This document shows, in pieces, positions 45,955 through 58,830 of a stretch of 64,000 nucleotides of DNA. Position 1 is the first letter of the stretch, and each line of letters opens with the position of its first letter. Under the pieces are notes generated by a model. That model was not told the DNA's origin, did not search any database, and saw only the letters and a program-made list of their open reading frames with translations. Source of the stretch: Margaritifera margaritifera (taxonomy: Eukaryota; Mollusca; Bivalvia; Unionida; Margaritiferidae); NCBI GenBank assembly GCA_029931535.1, contig JAQPZY010001405.1, positions 1,759,001 through 1,823,000 of the forward strand. The letters are read 5' to 3'. Made by a program: the position numbers and the translations under genes.

Positions 45955-48896
45955 TCTAACTGGCATGCCATTTAACTAATCTTTGAAAAGACCGGGTATC
46001 TTTTTATTCATATGTTGCATGTTAGACATATAGTACTTGGGATAGTCACTAGTGTCATAATACTTGATGTCGTCGTCCCTATGGGAAAAGTGTTTTCGCG
46101 GAACGACGAAATCGTCCTTTATGTCACTGTAAAAGTTGTCTGTCTCGATATGAATAATGGATCTGTATCAGTCATGAGTAATCTCATTTGATCACAGTAT
46201 TTGTTTCTTTATTTGATGCAGTAGAATTCATATATCAGCAATTTGGATAACTCCAAGACTGTATAACCACCATAGATAGGCTTGGCTAGTTTGATCGTTT
46301 TGAATTTCACTCTGACTAGCACCAAGTCATCATCTATTATTGTTCTCCTGGCAAATGGTTTATCTTTCTGGCACTTGACGAATTTATTTTCATCTGGACA
46401 TATATTAACTGTTGTCCTCTTTCGAGGATTTTTCATCTGCTTTCCCAAACACTGAATTATTCATGAATTTAAAGCTTTTTGTCTCACACTTGTATTTAGC
46501 TCTATGTATGGTTTCAGCCAAGGTTGATAATTAAACAATACAACTCTGTGTATCTGTTTCACTTTCAAACCCAATTACAGGAAAAAGCTTTTTGTTTCTG
46601 AAAGGTATCACATATTTCTCTTTGTATTTTAAGGTAAACAATATTTTCATCTGGATTTAATTTCTTAGGAGCAAGGAGCTAGTCCTTGAAATGGTCATGT
46701 AGATGTGTTGGTATCTCCAAATCAGCTTCTAACATCCACATTGTGTCATTAACATCAGAAAATTTAAAAAAAAAATTTTTTTGTTGACAATCTAATTTGT
46801 TCATCACTCACTCATATGAAGTGTTAAATTGGCATGTATTGGCTCATTGCCCAGCCATATCCATTGTCGGGATCCAGATACATGATATATGACCTATGCC
46901 TTTAGCTTTCATACTTCCCATGTTTTTTTTTCCATTATCATCAATATAGTATTCGTTATTAGATTTTGTGTTTCTATGCGATATGATATTGATACCATCT
47001 ATGTGTCTTATTCCGCTCTCAATCGTCAGGAACATGTCGTAGCCTGACAGAAGTTTAAGTTCAACACATGATATTTAAAAAGTGGCACCATGAGCTAAAC
47101 CAGGGGCAGTAAATGTGCACTGGGTCAAGTTTATAGTGTTAAATACGTGCATTCATGGACTCCTCCAAAATGTCACATAGGTTTAGTGTGTCTTTCTTGA
47201 CGTAATACTCGTGAAGGTCACATATGCGTTCAACTTGAAGTGTGACATCACATCATGAAGATACTGGTAATCATCATATGATATGTTCGAGTCACTCAGA
47301 CTTGAATAAAACGTTTCTTTGGGTGGTACAGCTGTTTCGTTAAATCTGTCAAAGCTATCTATGCACTTATATGGGTATATATTTAGGTTTCATGTCTCTA
47401 AAATGTTTCATAGTCTCAACGAACTTGTCGTCATTTAAATTGTTAACCAGCTCTTCTAATAACGGCCCGGTGAACCAAAACCTATCTGTAAATAAAATAG
47501 TTATTTTAACTGTTATTTCCTTACCATCCTTCGCGAACCTATCAACCATAAAATCATTGCTGAATGAAATGTATTTCTCATCGTTGTTGGATATGATTTT
47601 ACTTTATAATCTGGGTTATTTTTCACACGTGTCTTGATAAACAGATGACTGTCATAACCTGACAAGTCGTGAATGAAAAGAGGGACGTACTTTGGGCATC
47701 TACAGTTTCTATGGGAAGGACCTCTGTACGTTCCAGTCACGTGTTTATAGTTTTTAACTTTGTCTTTTAATATTTTACTCTCATAAATATGGCAAGTGCT
47801 CGTTAAGTTAAAATGTTTCTCATCTTCATCTGTGAATGCCATAGGTTTTACATTTTTCAGTCCTTTATAGACTAGTCTCGCTATCATACCCAGACAGTTA
47901 TAAAACACCTGTATGCAATCAGTACCTCTCTAAACTGCGAACTGAATTGATGTACATACAAAACCTTAATGGTACGTCCTTAGCTGTTGGCACAGTCCAT
48001 GACTGTGAGTATGTTGATACATGTAATTCATCTATTTTCACCGGTACACTTTCACAATCGCAATAAACGACACATGGGACCTTCGTTTGGTGATGAATCA
48101 TTTCTACATTTGACATCTGATCCCTTTTTATGCATGCCATTTATCGAGTTGTCTACACTGTAACATAGTCTTTTGTGATTTTGTGATCTGATAACTTTTC
48201 TGGTGTATTAAAAAAAAGTCAAGCCTTTTTTACAGATGCACTTCTTCCCACTATGTTGCTTATGTGTGATGATATCAATCTGGATAAATATATTATGCCA
48301 ACATAATGATATTTGTACATTCCATGAAATAAAATCAACATGTCAACATGCTTATCTTTTAACTTTTCCTGTCACTCTAACTGCTCTAATGTATTTGCCT
48401 TCAGCTATTTCATACACATTCACAGATATATCCTATTCAAGTTAAATATCTGGTATACTATCAATTTTTGCTCTACATTTATTGAACCAATGACAATACA
48501 TCTAACCTAACTGTATTTTCATGGCTTATGGGGATTTTGGAAGGGGGGATTTAGCACAAATTTAATGGCGCGAAAGAAAAGCCTATCATCTGTATTTTTC
48601 ACGTTTATGCAATCTTTTTTATTTTTCACTTATTCATGTAAATCTATGCATGAGGTTTCTCTTATCAATTGATATCTATATACGTACAATGTTAAATACT
48701 CAATCCTATGAAACATACTCCTCGTGCTTTCGTTCATTATCTGTGCAAATTTGGTATATACAATGTGAAACAAACGTTCAAAGACATCATCCATTTCATC
48801 TCTGTTCATTATGTTCATGGGTCTTGTTCTATGGTAAAATTTTCTGTATTCATTTTTCTCCCCCTTATGTGTTGACCTCTCCATAAGTCCGACCAT
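45955..48896 (-). pseudogene. Polinton DNA polymerase B, near full length but broken (remnant B)
   Basis: Minus-strand blocks in order are: an N-terminal 'RIEYLTLYVYRYQLIR' region near 48.7 kb; a zinc-binding-like 'KKCICKK' region near 48.23 kb; the exonuclease-type 'YCDCESVPVKI' near 48.05 kb; 'HVTGTYRGPSHRNCRC' near 47.72 kb; 'IHDLSGYDSHLFIK' near 47.65 kb; and 'TMKHFRDMKPKYIPI' near 47.4 kb. Then come 'MFLTIESGIRHIDG' near 47.03 kb, 'GKQMKNPRKRT' near 46.44 kb, 'LAKPIYGGYTVLELSK' near 46.28 kb, the catalytic region 'LLMTDTDP' near 46.17 kb, and 'KYYDTSDYPKYY' near 46.06 kb. This is the protein-primed B polymerase of Polintons. The catalytic YxDTDS-type serine is proline here. At least five frame breaks are present. 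Confidence 0.85.
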
Positions 48897-49830
48897 TAAC
48901 TCTAGCTGAACGTTGACAGAACCAGAATGCCAAATTCCTATTTATTACTTTATTCAGGTAGGGTTCAGTGTCGTTGAAACATTTATATGTCTTGATTGTT
49001 TCCACCACAAAATATGTACTCGTTTATGTTTCTCCTGAAAGAATCTCTAAGCCTTTTAGAGATGATTAAGTTTAAATTTTGTTTATTCATATGTCTCAAT
49101 TCTTTACGACGCTAGGATCTTTCGATGCTTTTTTAACGTTTTGGAATAGGTTGATCAAGTACTGAAGTCTTCGTCTCTACACTTTGTTTCACTGAACTAA
49201 TTACATTTCAATATAAACTTTACTACACTTTGTTTTATGGAACTAACTAAATTTCAATGCATATATTACAACACATTGTTTTATTTACTTAATTTTACAG
49301 TTTCCATCAATTTGTGCAAAATGTCCATCTCCTTACCTTTGTGCAAAATGCCCATCTCAGTACCTGAAGCCGCTGCCCCTGGGGGGTAATCGACAGGAAG
49401 AAAACACTTACTACCACCAGCGGCAGAGTCCACATTGCAGAACGTTTTCCTAAGTGATAGTGCTTTGTCCTCAATTCAGACATCTTGTGTTGCTAGTTTC
49501 ACGCGGCTTATTATGCAAGTCATACATGGGCCATCACCTTCATAGCGCTTTTCTGGTTGGCCGAGGCTGCTTCATTTGTACACATGGCAGATTATTTGGC
49601 CTTCTGTTTACTACTGTGTCACGAATCTCCCAATGCATCCACTTAGTACAAGACCAGCTCCTCCCTAGTATCATTATGACTTTCTAGGCTGCTCCAAAGC
49701 TTATATATTATGCCATTTGAATTTAAGAGCTGGTCATTTTTGTATTTTATTTCTTGTGCGTGGGCTGTCGCCCATGCCAAAAAGATCGCATTATTTGAAA
49801 TTTAACTAGTGTTTCAGAACTGTCATTATT
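48897..49830. other. Flank between remnant B and a LINE
   Basis: Contains a 46-bp tandem repeat at 49179-49290. A plus-strand ORF at 49454-49687 shows no motif. The right terminal inverted repeat of remnant B might be here but was not found. Confidence 0.4.
49179..49290. repeat. 46-bp tandem repeat
   Basis: 'acactttgttt' starts recur at about 49179, 49225 and 49271, followed by 'aact-a-t-aattTcaat' sequence. The third copy is partial. Confidence 0.8.
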
Positions 49831-50895
49831 TATCTACTGATAACTTTAAATTCTTTGATCAGCCTTGAAAGTGAAAGCATGTTATTGATCAAATGGTTTT
49901 CGGATAACCAAATGAAGGCTAATCCAGATAAACTCCTGAGCCTAGCAATAGATCAAAAAAGAGCTTCATCGGAAACCGACTTTTGCTTTTCGTATTTAAA
50001 TGATTACTTGTGAAGGATCTGCAAAACTTCTAGGGATCGAAATTTGCTACCCATTGAATTTTGACAAACATTAATCAGCTGTCTGCAGGAAAGCTTCAAA
50101 ACATATAAATATACTAAAAGGAATTGGACATAATCCGACTCTAGACATTTATCACGTCAAATTTTAATTTTTGTCCCATGCGCATTTCTGTGACCGAACA
50201 TTAACAAACTCAAAAAGCTCCATTTCAGCGCTCTAAAATATGCATATCGAGACAGCAATAGTACATCTGTGGAACTGTTAATAAAAGCAAACTCATGTAT
50301 TCTGTATGCTAACAGGCTTAGGCATATGGATATCGTAAACTATAAGATTGTAAATTGCATTACCCCTCCATACGTGCATGCTATTTTTAAAAAAAATACC
50401 CTAAAGGTTCCTTCACATATTTAAATACAGTACAAATACCAAGATCTTAACAGTCAGGTATGGTACAACAGTTTTAATTAAGATACTGAGTTTTTATGGG
50501 ACTCACTTCCAAAATAATGCAAAACAGTTGCTTCTCTTAATGATTTTAAGAAATGTATCAAAAGTTAGAATGGCATTAAATGCAAATGTTCAACGAGAAA
50601 AAAGCGTTTACTTACGACTTAACTTTTTGCTTGCCATGCTTTTATGCATGCGTTCTACAGTTGCTTAAACTCTTTCCGCTCTTCTTCTGTATATGTTGGC
50701 TATTTGCTTAAATTTTAGTTGCTTTTAATTATTCAGATCTTTTAGGTTCCTACAGCTACATGTCACGTTTATTCTGTAATATGTACGTTTGTATATACAT
50801 GTAGATGCAGTGTCGTGTAAATTATCCATGTAAAATTGCATATACCCGTGGTATGTTTTTAATCTGTACTGCATGTATTTATGTACGTACGTACA

Positions 50896-50898
50896 TAC

Positions 50899-50929
<31 letters not shown>

Positions 50930-50960
50930 TGTATGTATGTATGTATGTATGTATGTATGT
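50896..50960. repeat. (TATG)n microsatellite
   Basis: A tetranucleotide run in the LINE 3'UTR. Confidence 0.95.
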
Positions 50961-51200
50961 GTGTGGATAATGCATATACATGCATTTATGTATGTAAGTG
51001 TGCATGTATACAATGTGGGTAGGTATGTAGGTTAGATGGATGCGTGCAAAAGAAAAATTATGCATCTATGTATGCATACATCTACCTTGTTAAATCATGT
51101 GCAGTTATGTTACTGAATGTATTACTGTATTAATTATTTATGTTTGTAATTTGTCTATTCATGTACTCTGTTAAAAAAGTGAACGACAATTAATTGTTAA

Positions 51201-51341
51201 TGCATGTAATACTGTGTGTTGACTGCATACATGGTGTGCTTATATAATGCATGTAATACTGTGTATTGACTGCACACATGGTATTCTTACATAATGCATG
51301 TAATACTGTGTATTGACTGCACACATGGTATGCTTATAATT
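51201..51341. repeat. 47-bp tandem repeat, three copies
   Basis: Units start 'tgcatgtaatactgtgt' at 51201, 51248 and 51295, within the LINE 3'UTR. Confidence 0.93.
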
Positions 51342-51549
51342 TGTACTGTATGAATAATCGTGAATAGTATTTAAATTATATTAAATAGTCGATAGTAAAA
51401 CCTGAATAGAGCTTATGTTTCATATGTTGGAAGCATATGCACCAACTTTAAATAAAGATTACTTGAACTTGACGCAAGTCTTTTCTTGTATATTTCTCTT
51501 CCATTCATCATATAAACAGAGTTAAGTGTCAGGTCTGATAATTCTACCA

Positions 51550-51554
<5 letters not shown>

Positions 51555-51630
<76 letters not shown>
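51555..51630. repeat. (CT)n microsatellite
   Basis: A pure CT run of about 75 bp. Confidence 0.95.
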
Positions 51631-51634
<4 letters not shown>

Positions 51635-51920
51635 GTAATCTCTTTTTTGTTACTTAATCAGCAATCATTTGTCTGTCCAATAGTTATCACTTGTCTGTTA
51701 ATGTGTCAGTAATTACCTGTTTGTCTATCCCTCATTGATCTTTCGTTTGCATGCATGTCCCGCATCATCTGTAAAATCTATTTCTTCGTGAAATTTTTAG
51801 GTATTTCTTTTATCTAGATATTAATTCATGTGCATCCAGATGAATGAGCCTTATATCAACTATATTATATGTCCATCAGTTATTACTGTTTGTCAGTTCT
51901 GACGACAATCGGTTAACCAA

Positions 51921-51956
<36 letters not shown>
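51921..51956. repeat. (AAT)n microsatellite
   Basis: A pure AAT/ATA run. Confidence 0.93.
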
Positions 51957-52504
51957 CACCAATAGAGATCGGTAATTATATGAAGCAAATTATTTTGTAC
52001 TAAAACTATCTTACTGATTTACTGAAAGCTTTCAAGTTCATATTCTAATTTCTACGTATCAATTTTGCACTGAGCTATGTCCTTATATTCTAAACATTTC
52101 AGTTAATTTGCGTCTGTTTACACGAACTATGTGCCGATCATCTGTATTGTGTATATTTTACGCCGTAGATTCAAGTTTGCGAGAAAGCACTTATAATTCT
52201 AATTGTTACATGAAAGAAATTTGTGTTTGGATAAATATAACTTAGTAACCATAGTAAAAACATATAAGTATACCACTCTAAATGTTAACTGCAATTGTCC
52301 CGATTTGTAAAAACATATAGTCTTTGTGACCTTTAGTTAAAGCATGTGTTTTACTTGTGTTTTGTTTTATTTTTCCTGAAGTTCTCTTTGTTTTATCGTA
52401 AAGCCCGTCCCGACTCCATGCCAGAGAATTTTAACGCCCCTATATGCGCATAATTTGCATAGTCTCAGTAATAGCGTTTAATAGTCTTCTGTGTAGACTG
52501 ACTT

Positions 52505-53145
52505 TTTTTGCAGAAACCACTTTTCCTCTTTCAGTCACAATGACTTTGACAATTAGACCCCCAAATCAATAGGTTTCTTCCTTACCCCAAGTGCAAGCCA
52601 TCCACAAAGTTTGGTCCAGGTATGTGATGTAGAACTAATGGTCTTCTGGGGAAACCATTTTTCTTCTTTCAGTCATAGTGACCTTGATCTTTGACCCCGA
52701 AATCAATAGAATTCTTCCATACCCTCAACTGCAAGCCATCCACAAAGTTTGGTCACTGTAGAGGGTGCACATCTCGAGTTATTGTATGGAAACTATTTTT
52801 CTTCTTTCAGTCACAGTGACATTGTCCTATTAAGCCCAAAACTGATAGGGTTCTTCGTTACTCAAAGTGCAAGCCATTCACAAAGATTGGTAACTGCAGA
52901 TGGTGAAGAACTCAAGATATTGTGCAGAAACCACTTTTCTTCTTTCAGTCACAGTGACCTTGACCTTTAAGCGTTTGACCCCAAAATAGATTGGGTTGAT
53001 TCTTACCCCAAGTGCATGCCATCCACAAAGTTTGGTAACTGTAGATCGTGGACAACTCGAGTTATTCTGCATAAACCAAATTGGTATCATACGGACAGCA
53101 TCATAACATACCATGCTCCGCCTTATGTCGGGTGTATAAAAGGTC
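52505..53145 (+). repeat. 138-bp tandem repeat ending in a hairpin, dispersed molluscan-type element
   Basis: 'ctttcagtca' starts at 52528, 52666, 52804 and 52942, exactly 138 bp apart. Each unit holds 'cagtgaccttgacctttgac'-like and 'caagccatccacaaagttt' blocks. The last copy leads to 'catacggacagcatcataac' and a terminal hairpin-like 'ctccgccttatgtcgggtg'. I recall this consensus (protein-free, ending near 'cataccatgctccgcct') as abundant in bivalve genomes. ORFs across it are spurious. Confidence 0.85.
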
Positions 53146-54161
53146 TTATACATTTTCTATCAATCGCTCTTTTTTAAAAATTTCTCACTCTATTCTATTT
53201 CTATGAGCTCATTTCATTTTGATAAAAACTAAGCCAGGACTCGCGAGAATTACAGGTTCAACGACGCAACGACGGCAGCGTTCCGAGGGGAGATAGTAAC
53301 AACAACAAATCCTGTAATCTCGAACCACAGAAAAATAAAATTTGCACCAATTTTCAATAGAAACCCCAAATGGACCTAGTCGGTAATGATGTACGCTGAA
53401 CATCATTGCATAAGTGAACATTTAGCAGAGAAAGGATCGATTTGCTAATTTGTACTTTATTAAGTGGCGGAATGGAAATTTTGAAATATTGTATATATTA
53501 TTTTATATAATTTTATAAACTGTATTCGCCATGTTGAATGATCTGAAATTAAAAACAAGCTGTGACAACTTGTAGATAAATAACAGCCACTCTGGAAAGA
53601 AGCTGCAACCCAATCATGCCAGGATATGAATTGACAATTTTTTTAATGCTTCTAACGCTATGATAGTTTCATCAACATTGTTTTCCTTACGTTCTTTAAC
53701 TGTCAATGTTAATTAAGTTTTTATGTTAATGTAAATTCGATGCTAGTTCATTTGATGCGAAAAGATCAATTGCTTAATTATTTCACTTTTTATCTGACGA
53801 TGCATTTACTCAAATTTGCATAAATTTTTGGTGTTTGTGTGAAAAAGGTATAATTCATAATCAAACTTGAATGCAGGCCCTTTATATTTATTTAAAACAA
53901 CGGTGTAGAAACTATACAAAGTATAGGTATACATTAAATTCATTATGCAGCTTAAATAATTACTTTCATGGCGTTTCAAACTGCTAATTACTATGTCGTA
54001 ATAGTATATCGATACTGCGACGTCACCATGACGTTACGCTTTGAACTAAAAATTGCACCACTTACTGTATTCAAACGCTCATAGCAAAAACAAACAAGCC
54101 TAGTAATAAATGATTTTTTCGCATCAATAAAAAAAACTGACTGTGTTACAATATCTCAGTG

Positions 54162-54203
<42 letters not shown>

Positions 54204-54480
54204 CTGTAGCCAGGTTTTCCAAAACATCTAATTTAAGCATTAAAAAAAGTCAGATTTTTGAATTTCCTATAGTTTCCTTTGCATTTTGCAGTTAATTGTT
54301 TTTTTTTTTTGAAAATTGGCCTTAATTAAAGAACGAAACTGGTGAGAATATAATAATTTTTAAATATTTCGATATAATGCATGAAGATGGATTCGCAAAG
54401 CTAAACAGTTCTGTGGAGATGTCCATGACGGTGGTCAGACCTTAACATTTAACTTGTTTTTTTTGTTGTCTATTTTTTGG
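53146..54480. other. Non-coding stretch
   Basis: No gene is recognised. A poly(A) run of about 30 lies at 54170-54200, preceded by T-rich sequence. Confidence 0.5.
54170..54200. repeat. Poly(A) run
   Basis: An uninterrupted A homopolymer without a recognisable retroelement body upstream. Confidence 0.9.
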
Positions 54481-54499
54481 TGGTTAATTAGGTTAAATC

Positions 54500-54960
54500 A
54501 TTTCTCTGCTCAATCTCTGACAGGGTATTAATTTTAGCAATTATCTTGTTTAAGTCAGTAATTTTTCGGTACTATTATCTAACATCTTTTTAATCGTATG
54601 AACAAATGTTCTAGTTGAGATTGTAAAGTGCCTTTGTTTTCCAAAGATGTTGTTTATTTCCTCCATATCGCTTCCTAACGCATCATTTCTCTTACTGCTT
54701 GCAATGTTTTAAACATCATTAGACAATGTGTTGAATCGTTGTCTAAACAAACCTTGAACATCTAAAATATTTTTCAATCTTTTCCGTAGATCTGCGATAG
54801 TGTTAACTTTTTCATTACCACTCTGTTCAATACCTGTTAATTTATTGTTAACTTGTTCTCTCCATGTTTTGATCTTTAAAATTATTATCCTCAAACGTTT
54901 TGTGTATCAACAAGTCTCTGCACAAACCGAATAATAGCTGCATCAGTAAATTTAACAGAA
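54500..54960 (-). pseudogene. Coiled-coil gene fragment homologous to that of remnant B (remnant C)
   Basis: The minus strand reads 'KTWREQVNNKLTGIEQSG' near 54.87 kb, then 'NTIADLRKRLKN', 'RFNTLSNDV' ending in a stop near 54.71 kb, and 'ALGSDMEEINNI' in a further frame near 54.67 kb. The TWREQV-x5-LT-x-EQ, FN-LS and SDME-I blocks occur in the same order in the plus-strand gene at 42.4-42.7 kb. Function is unknown; the coiled-coil character is shared. Confidence 0.55.
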
Positions 54961-55062
54961 TCACATAAATTTGCGATGTGGTTATTGTAAGGTTTAAGTC
55001 ATTGTAAATTGTTAGATCTAGTGTGACATCTTTCTCTCCTGTTTTTGTCTCAATGTTGAAAG

Positions 55063-55120
<58 letters not shown>
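55063..55120. repeat. (AT)n microsatellite
   Basis: A pure AT run upstream (minus sense) of the coiled-coil fragment. Confidence 0.95.
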
Positions 55121-55124
<4 letters not shown>

Positions 55125-56456
55125 CCGGTTTATTGACTCTGTAAATGCTTTATATTGTACTATTGTATCTTTCACATTTATCTTCAGAAATGCTGCACAA
55201 CGTTTCCTTGTAAAACAGGAATGTTACTATCCTTTGGTCCTGAGGTATTCAGTTACTGTGTAGATAGATGCTACACCATTTACCTAGTGATACGAGTTTG
55301 CTGTTGCAAAACATTTATTGAGTAACTATCTTGTCAGATAAAAGTACATGTGCTATTAGGTAGCTGATTGTAAACTGGCTAAAAGAAACTGGAATCATTA
55401 GCTTTACAACTTCTTTAATATCCATGACTGATTGTGGACTAAATGAAAATCTCGATAGCTTATTTGAAAAGCATGCTTTCAGCTACTGTAAGAGCAGTTT
55501 AACGGAGAATGATAAATTGTTCTTTTTCATTTCAGTCGACATCTGACTGCAAGTAAAAACTATTCTATTTATTTACCAAAAATGTTAATGCATTTAGCAA
55601 TGCAAGTTTGATTTTATGTTTGTGGCCAAAGTGTTAACAATTTTGGCTGGTAAAAGTACATGTGCTATTAGGTATTCGACTGTGAACTAAGTAACACTGA
55701 AATGATTAGTTTTGCAATTTCTCCAGTATCCATGATTGGGTGTGGACCTATTGACATCTCAAACGGAGTATTTATAAACTTGCTATATGTAACTATGAGA
55801 GCAGATTTAAGTGCTGCATGGTAAACATAGTTAATGTTTTCTGTTTCACTTGACCTATATCTATGGATAAAAGCTATGCTTTATTGCAGCTGGAACAAAG
55901 TTAAAGAATTTTGGTATTGGTGTATATGTAGGCAAAGTATTGTCATGTTGAACGTCAGAGAGTGGACAATGTCCAACTTCATATCAGCTGTTGTTCTTTC
56001 GTGGCGTTGATTTTATTGGTCTCCAACATGATGTTTGGTACAGGTTTTCCAATCCCATCATCTTTATAAACAGAAACTTTATTTTTTGACCAAATGAACA
56101 AGATACCTAAAACAGCTTCTCCATCACCTATCAAACAGAAGATTTCGAGTTTGTTTAATTTCTTTCATGTAATGTGATTTCAGCATTGAGTGATGTTGTG
56201 CTTTGCACAGTCTTGGACGTTTTATATTCTTGTTTTTACTTTAAATGTTCAGCTTTGGCTTTTTTAAAAAATCCTACAAACGTTTTATAAGTTATCTGCC
56301 ATGTTAAACTCTGCAAGGGTCTTTTGGCTTTTGTGAAGTAACCTTTTCAGGGTCTTTGCTAACCGTATTTTCATCCTTCTGTTGTGTTTGCTATCCTCCA
56401 TTTAATTTACAAGGAAATTTGTACAAGGTAGATCAATATAAATCTAAATCGTAAAC

Positions 56457-56640
56457 AAATGTTAATTTGAAGTCATGTTACAAATGTTAATTGGAAGTCA
56501 TGTTACAATGTTAATTGGAAGTCATGTTACAAATGTTAATTGGAAGTCATGTTACAAACGTTAATTGGAAGTCATGTTACAAATGTTAATTGGAAGTCAT
56601 GTTACAAATGTTAATTGGAAGTCATGTTACAATGTTACAC
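56457..56640. repeat. 25-bp minisatellite
   Basis: Seven to eight copies of a unit near 'aatgttaattggaagtcatg' plus 'ttaca', immediately before the HNH endonuclease gene. Confidence 0.94.
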
Positions 56641-56686
56641 TGAATAATGAAAAATAATTTGAAATCCAATTTGGTAAATAAAAGAG

Positions 56687-57203
56687 ATGGATTTCAGAGC
56701 ATGTCCCAGGTGTGGAGAACTTAAGCACAATTTAACTGACTTTTACAGAACTGGTGGCTACTGCAAACCTTGTCAAAAGACGTACACAAAGGTAATGAAA
56801 GAGAAATTGTATAAAGAAGATAGGGCATGTACATAAATATGAGAGAAAGATAACATTATAATGAAAAATTTAGATCGATTCAAAAAAAAAAAGAGTTCCA
56901 ATTTACCAAGCAGCAAGACAAAATCTCAAATCAGGTACCACATTGAAAATGTGAGGCATTTCATCTACTGACTTCCAGTAGAGATGGTTAAGCTTCACTA
57001 AATCTGTAGGTGTCAGTGAAGATCACCTTGATATTGATCACGTTATTCCATGTTCATCATTTGTTCGATCTGATTCTGAACAAGAAAGATGTTTTCACTG
57101 GACAAACACTAGATATATGATAGCCAGAAAAAAAAACAAAAAAACAATGCTGAGATGCCACGAAGGGAATGGTACAGAAGAGCACATGAAAGAAATTGAA
57201 TAA
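56687..57203 (+). pseudogene. HNH endonuclease with N-terminal zinc-binding cysteines, broken
   Basis: The ATG at 56687 opens a 49-residue segment with CPRCGE (C-x2-C) and YCKPCQ (C-x2-C), a zinc-binding pattern as in endonuclease VII/HNH proteins of large DNA viruses. After a stop at 56834-56836 and a frame change, the downstream part carries 'LDIDHVIPCSSF' and 'RCFHWTNTRY', the D-H and N positions of an HNH active site, and stops at 57203. HNH enzymes cut DNA, often in mobile elements. It is an accessory gene of a virus-like element, probably remnant C. At least one stop and one or two frame changes are present. Confidence 0.75.
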
Positions 57204-57219
57204 TTCAAGATGTCTAACT

Positions 57220-57414
57220 TCAACAATAAGGATAACAGTATTGCCTTATCCATTTTCCCCTCCGAGACTTTATTTCATGGAAAGCAGCTACTTCTGTAAT
57301 AACAACTATTGCAACAATTATGGCTAAAGGCACAAATGCATCAACAACAAAGCAACAAGTATACCTTTCGTTAATAAGAATTGTTTTCAGCATTTTCAAA
57401 TTTTTTCTTTTCAC
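57220..57414 (-). CDS. Unrecognised ORF with one membrane segment
   Basis: 64 codons. A hydrophobic segment 'FVPLAIIVAIVVITEVAAF' is followed by basic residues (KSRRGK), the pattern of a single-pass membrane protein. It is tail-to-tail with the HNH gene, 17 bp apart. It may be a small gene of remnant C or chance. Confidence 0.25.
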   Translation of the reverse strand: MKRKNLKMLKTILINERYTCCFVVDAFVPLAIIVAIVVITEVAAFHEIKSRRGKWIRQYCYPYC

Positions 57415-57899
57415 CGTTGACCTTTTTAAATTAATGTTTGAATGTTAATAAACTAGCATTCACACTGCAGATAGAGGCAATCGTAACTTAAATGACAAAA
57501 ACCCAGTGAAGTACCCAATTCCATTTGATAACATGTACTCATCTTTCAGTTCATTTGTAAACAAAGTTGTCAATTGGAAGAAATCTGCTAATCAATCATA
57601 TCACAGTGTAACATAAAACATCTGACAATGATTTGGTAATTTCAGCAGCTCTAGCACTGATAAAGATTTCATAAGTGTTCTTGATTTGTTTCTGGTCTAT
57701 TCTTTCAAGCTCTTTTTCAGATTAATTTATATCCAAGTTATCTCTTTGTACATTCCATTTGCAATAACTATGTTCAATTCCTGTTTGTACTCTTTAATTT
57801 CTGTAAAAATGGAGTTATTGCTATTATTGTCTTCAATAAATAGCTTGCTCTGCTCTTGTGCTTTGTCCATTTCTTTACTGTTTAAATAACCGAAACATG

Positions 57900-58830
57900 G
57901 CTGAAGGTGGTTGATAAATCAACTGAAAGGTCTATATATGATGATGATGAAGTGGTAGATACTGAACTTGGAATCAATAATAATGTAAATATTGCTGTGA
58001 TTTTGATGATCAGGGTTTCCAGCATTTTGATTCTGGGCAACAATCTAGTGAATAAAATTAAATTAAACTGAAGGAACTATTAAGAAATTCTCCTTACAAA
58101 GTAGAAATGTTATATATACATCAAATCCACACGAAGATCTGGCTATGCATTTGAATTAAAGATTACCCAAAATGGTGGTACAAAACTTTTAGTACATAGT
58201 TCAGTAGAGAGAAAATCCAGATGATATAAATTTTTTGAAAGAATTTGACACTGAGGATTTAACAAACAGACACACTGTTTCTGCTTCTGGCATAAGAAAG
58301 GAATTGCAGGGTTGATTAAACAGATTCAGAGATACTGTAGAAATGCCAGAGACTGGTCAAAGTCCAAAGTCAGAAGCACAACCTAAATACCCCCAAGAAC
58401 CTACTGTCGAACAAAAAGTAAACGAATAAAAGTACCAGAGGAAATAGAGATGCAATTAATAGACAGCAATGAGCTGTCTGACCAACAGTTAAGAGAAACT
58501 GAGACAAACTTTATTCAAGCAAGGGAATGATGATTATTTTTACACAAGAAGATAATTAGGTGGTTATGTAAATGCTGCAGACATTAATTTTAAAATAGAA
58601 TTTACGAAATCTGATGTTAAAATGTATGAAAAACAGACTGAAATGTTATAAAAGACATCAGCAAAGAAACGGACCCATACAAAAAAACTGTATTGCAAGA
58701 ACAGTGGAAAAGTGTTAAAAGTAAAAAAAGTGCAATTAGTTGGACGTCTAACACAGATGGAGAGAGTTTTTAGAGAAAACATTGAAAAAATACATTCAAA
58801 AGTTAAAGAAAAATTGCCATTAGTGAAAGG
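57900..58830 (+). pseudogene. Decayed lysine-rich ORF, remnant C
   Basis: Overlapping frames hold 'DDDEVVDTELGINNNVNI' near 57.95 kb, 'GGYVNAADINFKIEFTKS' near 58.56 kb, then 'ISKETDPYKKTVLQEQWK' near 58.65 kb in a different frame. Long open stretches separated by single frame breaks suggest one former gene. I do not recognise it. Confidence 0.35.

Larger units (their letters stand above)
49835..51475 (+). mobile_element. LINE 3' fragment (jockey/CR1-like) with 3'UTR
   Basis: A C-terminal reverse-transcriptase remnant: 'IKWFSDNQMKANPDKLL' near 49.89 kb, 'HFSALKYAYRDSNSTS' near 50.23 kb, 'LWDSLPK' near 50.5 kb, and 'NGIKCKCS' near 50.57 kb. It is of the same type as the LINE at 22.3-24.2 kb. 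The 3'UTR contains (TATG)n and a 47-bp repeat and ends with 'aataaagattacttgaactt' at about 51453-51473, a typical LINE tail with an AATAAA signal. The element is 5'-truncated. Confidence 0.83.

Noticed and set aside
52749..53153. ORFs with duplicated 'FSSFSHSD' peptide
   Set aside because: The peptide repetition comes from the 138-bp tandem repeat.
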